Part shown: positions 63,592-64,000 of the stretch, in pieces
How the letters are laid out: each line of letters begins with the position of its first letter
Position numbering within the stretch: position 1 is the stretch's first letter
Assembly: GCF_002210105.1 (NCBI RefSeq)
Contig: NZ_AQQU01000002.1
Span: 62,001-126,000, forward strand
Direction: 5' to 3'
From: Oceanicola sp. 22II-s10i
Lineage (GTDB): Bacteria > Pseudomonadota > Alphaproteobacteria > Rhodobacterales > Rhodobacteraceae
Length of the DNA: 64,000 nucleotides
Made by a program: the position numbers and the translations under genes
Notes under the pieces: generated by a model
Seen by the model: only the letters and a program-made list of their open reading frames with translations
Databases searched by the model: none
Told to the model about the DNA's origin: nothing

Positions 63592-64000
63592 ATGCGCATG
63601 CTCCGCCGCCCCGTCCTGACCCTGTGTGCCACGGCGCTGTCGCTGGCGGCCCCCGTGGCGCTTGCGCATCCGCATATCTTCGTCGACACCGCGCTGTCGG
63701 TCCGGGTCGATGCCTCCGGCCTGCCGGTCGGCATCGAGGTGACGTGGAAATACGACGAGCTCTACTCGCTGCTGATCTTCGAGGACATGGGCCTCGACCC
63801 CGATTACGACGGCGTTCTGACCGCGCCGGAACTGGCCGAGATCCAGCGCTTCGACATGCACTGGATCGAAGGGTTCGAGGGCGATCTCTATGCCTCGGGT
63901 TCGGATGGCCGTCTGGCTTTCGGCCCGCCCGAACCCATCTCCACGACGGTCGACGGCGGGCGGATCGAAACCCGTCATTTCCGCCCCTTCGCCGCGACCG
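63592..64000 (+). CDS. DUF1007 family secreted protein, N-terminal part (cut by window edge)
   Basis: The frame is open from ATG 63592 to the end (136 residues). Signal peptide MRMLRRPVLTLCATALSLAA, then HPHIFVDTALSVRVDASGLP and WKYDELYSLLIFEDMGLDPD, the DUF1007 start. Such proteins are linked to a RcnA/NicO-type membrane partner in many genomes; that gene, if present, lies beyond the edge. No clear ribosome site; an ATG at 63598 is also possible. Confidence 0.88.
   Translation, partial: MRMLRRPVLTLCATALSLAAPVALAHPHIFVDTALSVRVDASGLPVGIEVTWKYDELYSLLIFEDMGLDPDYDGVLTAPELAEIQRFDMHWIEGFEGDLYASGSDGRLAFGPPEPISTTVDGGRIETRHFRPFAAT

Overview
The window reads as chromosome of a GC-rich alphaproteobacterium of the Rhodobacteraceae/Roseobacter type. 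The evidence is about 65% G+C outside one small island, an mreB-mreC-mreD-mrdA order, a homospermidine synthase gene, several small membrane or periplasmic protein families typical of this group, a beta-oxidation operon with MerR regulators, two Hint-domain proteins, a 37-bp dispersed intergenic repeat, and many genes joined by ATGA/GTGA/TGATG overlaps. Family names come from recognising motifs; no database search was run.

Layout. 1-3228 (minus): cell-shape operon mreB, mreC, mreD and the start of mrdA; mreB is broken by a 2-nt frameshift in a C-run. 3371-4568: divergent sirtuin deacylase and low-molecular-weight phosphotyrosine phosphatase with inverted-repeat ribosome binding sites. 4573-8052: a small periplasmic protein, a Tat-exported metallo-beta-lactamase-fold protein, a TTG-started glycine-zipper micro-protein, and lepA. 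8074-9629: a lower-GC island with two Cys/His-rich or basic small proteins, a possible plus-strand small RNA, and a winged-helix-like protein. 9630-15077: dodecin, two tiny membrane proteins, a DUF1353 lipoprotein, an alpha/beta hydrolase, a DUF817 membrane protein and a repeat-containing secreted protein. 15216-24000: glyA, nadK, a MarR-GNAT fusion, CsbD, prpE, a secreted protein and maeB. 24144-28666: the five-gene nucleoside salvage operon cdd-deoA-deoB-add-upp. 28735-34431: a SPOR protein, a degenerate M48-like protein, an acyl-CoA ligase, a sulfotransferase and a Hint protein lacking its nucleophile.

34528-42095 (minus): the beta-oxidation operon (two MerR regulators, acyl-CoA dehydrogenase, a small RHH-like protein, GST, thiolase, FadJ), interrupted upstream of the GST gene by a 195-bp element with ~31-bp inverted termini. 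42234-45443 (plus): two hotdog thioesterases, a MATE exporter and an LpxR-like outer-membrane protein in one overlapping operon. 45575-50534: a second Hint protein, rpsD with a clear promoter, a divergent HxlR/QorB-type pair with its operator, and homospermidine synthase. 50583-55106: AraC and ABM genes, then hisC-tyrC-extensin-like. 55354-64000: FMN-dependent alpha-hydroxy-acid dehydrogenase, several DUF proteins, an alpha/beta hydrolase, a cold-shock protein, an ArsR/SRPBCC pair, ppk2, a 0.7-kb gene-free stretch, a secreted cyclase-family protein and the start of a DUF1007 gene.

Central metabolism dominates: one-carbon (glyA), NADP (nadK), propionate activation (prpE), malate oxidation (maeB), nucleoside ribose salvage, fatty-acid oxidation, and His/Tyr synthesis. 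No rRNA, tRNA, CRISPR, integrase or intact insertion sequence was seen. The most unusual items are the mreB frameshift, the small-protein pair with its structured flank, the 195-bp inverted-repeat element, the mirrored Shine-Dalgarno arms, and two regulator genes whose promoters place the start codon at the predicted transcription start.
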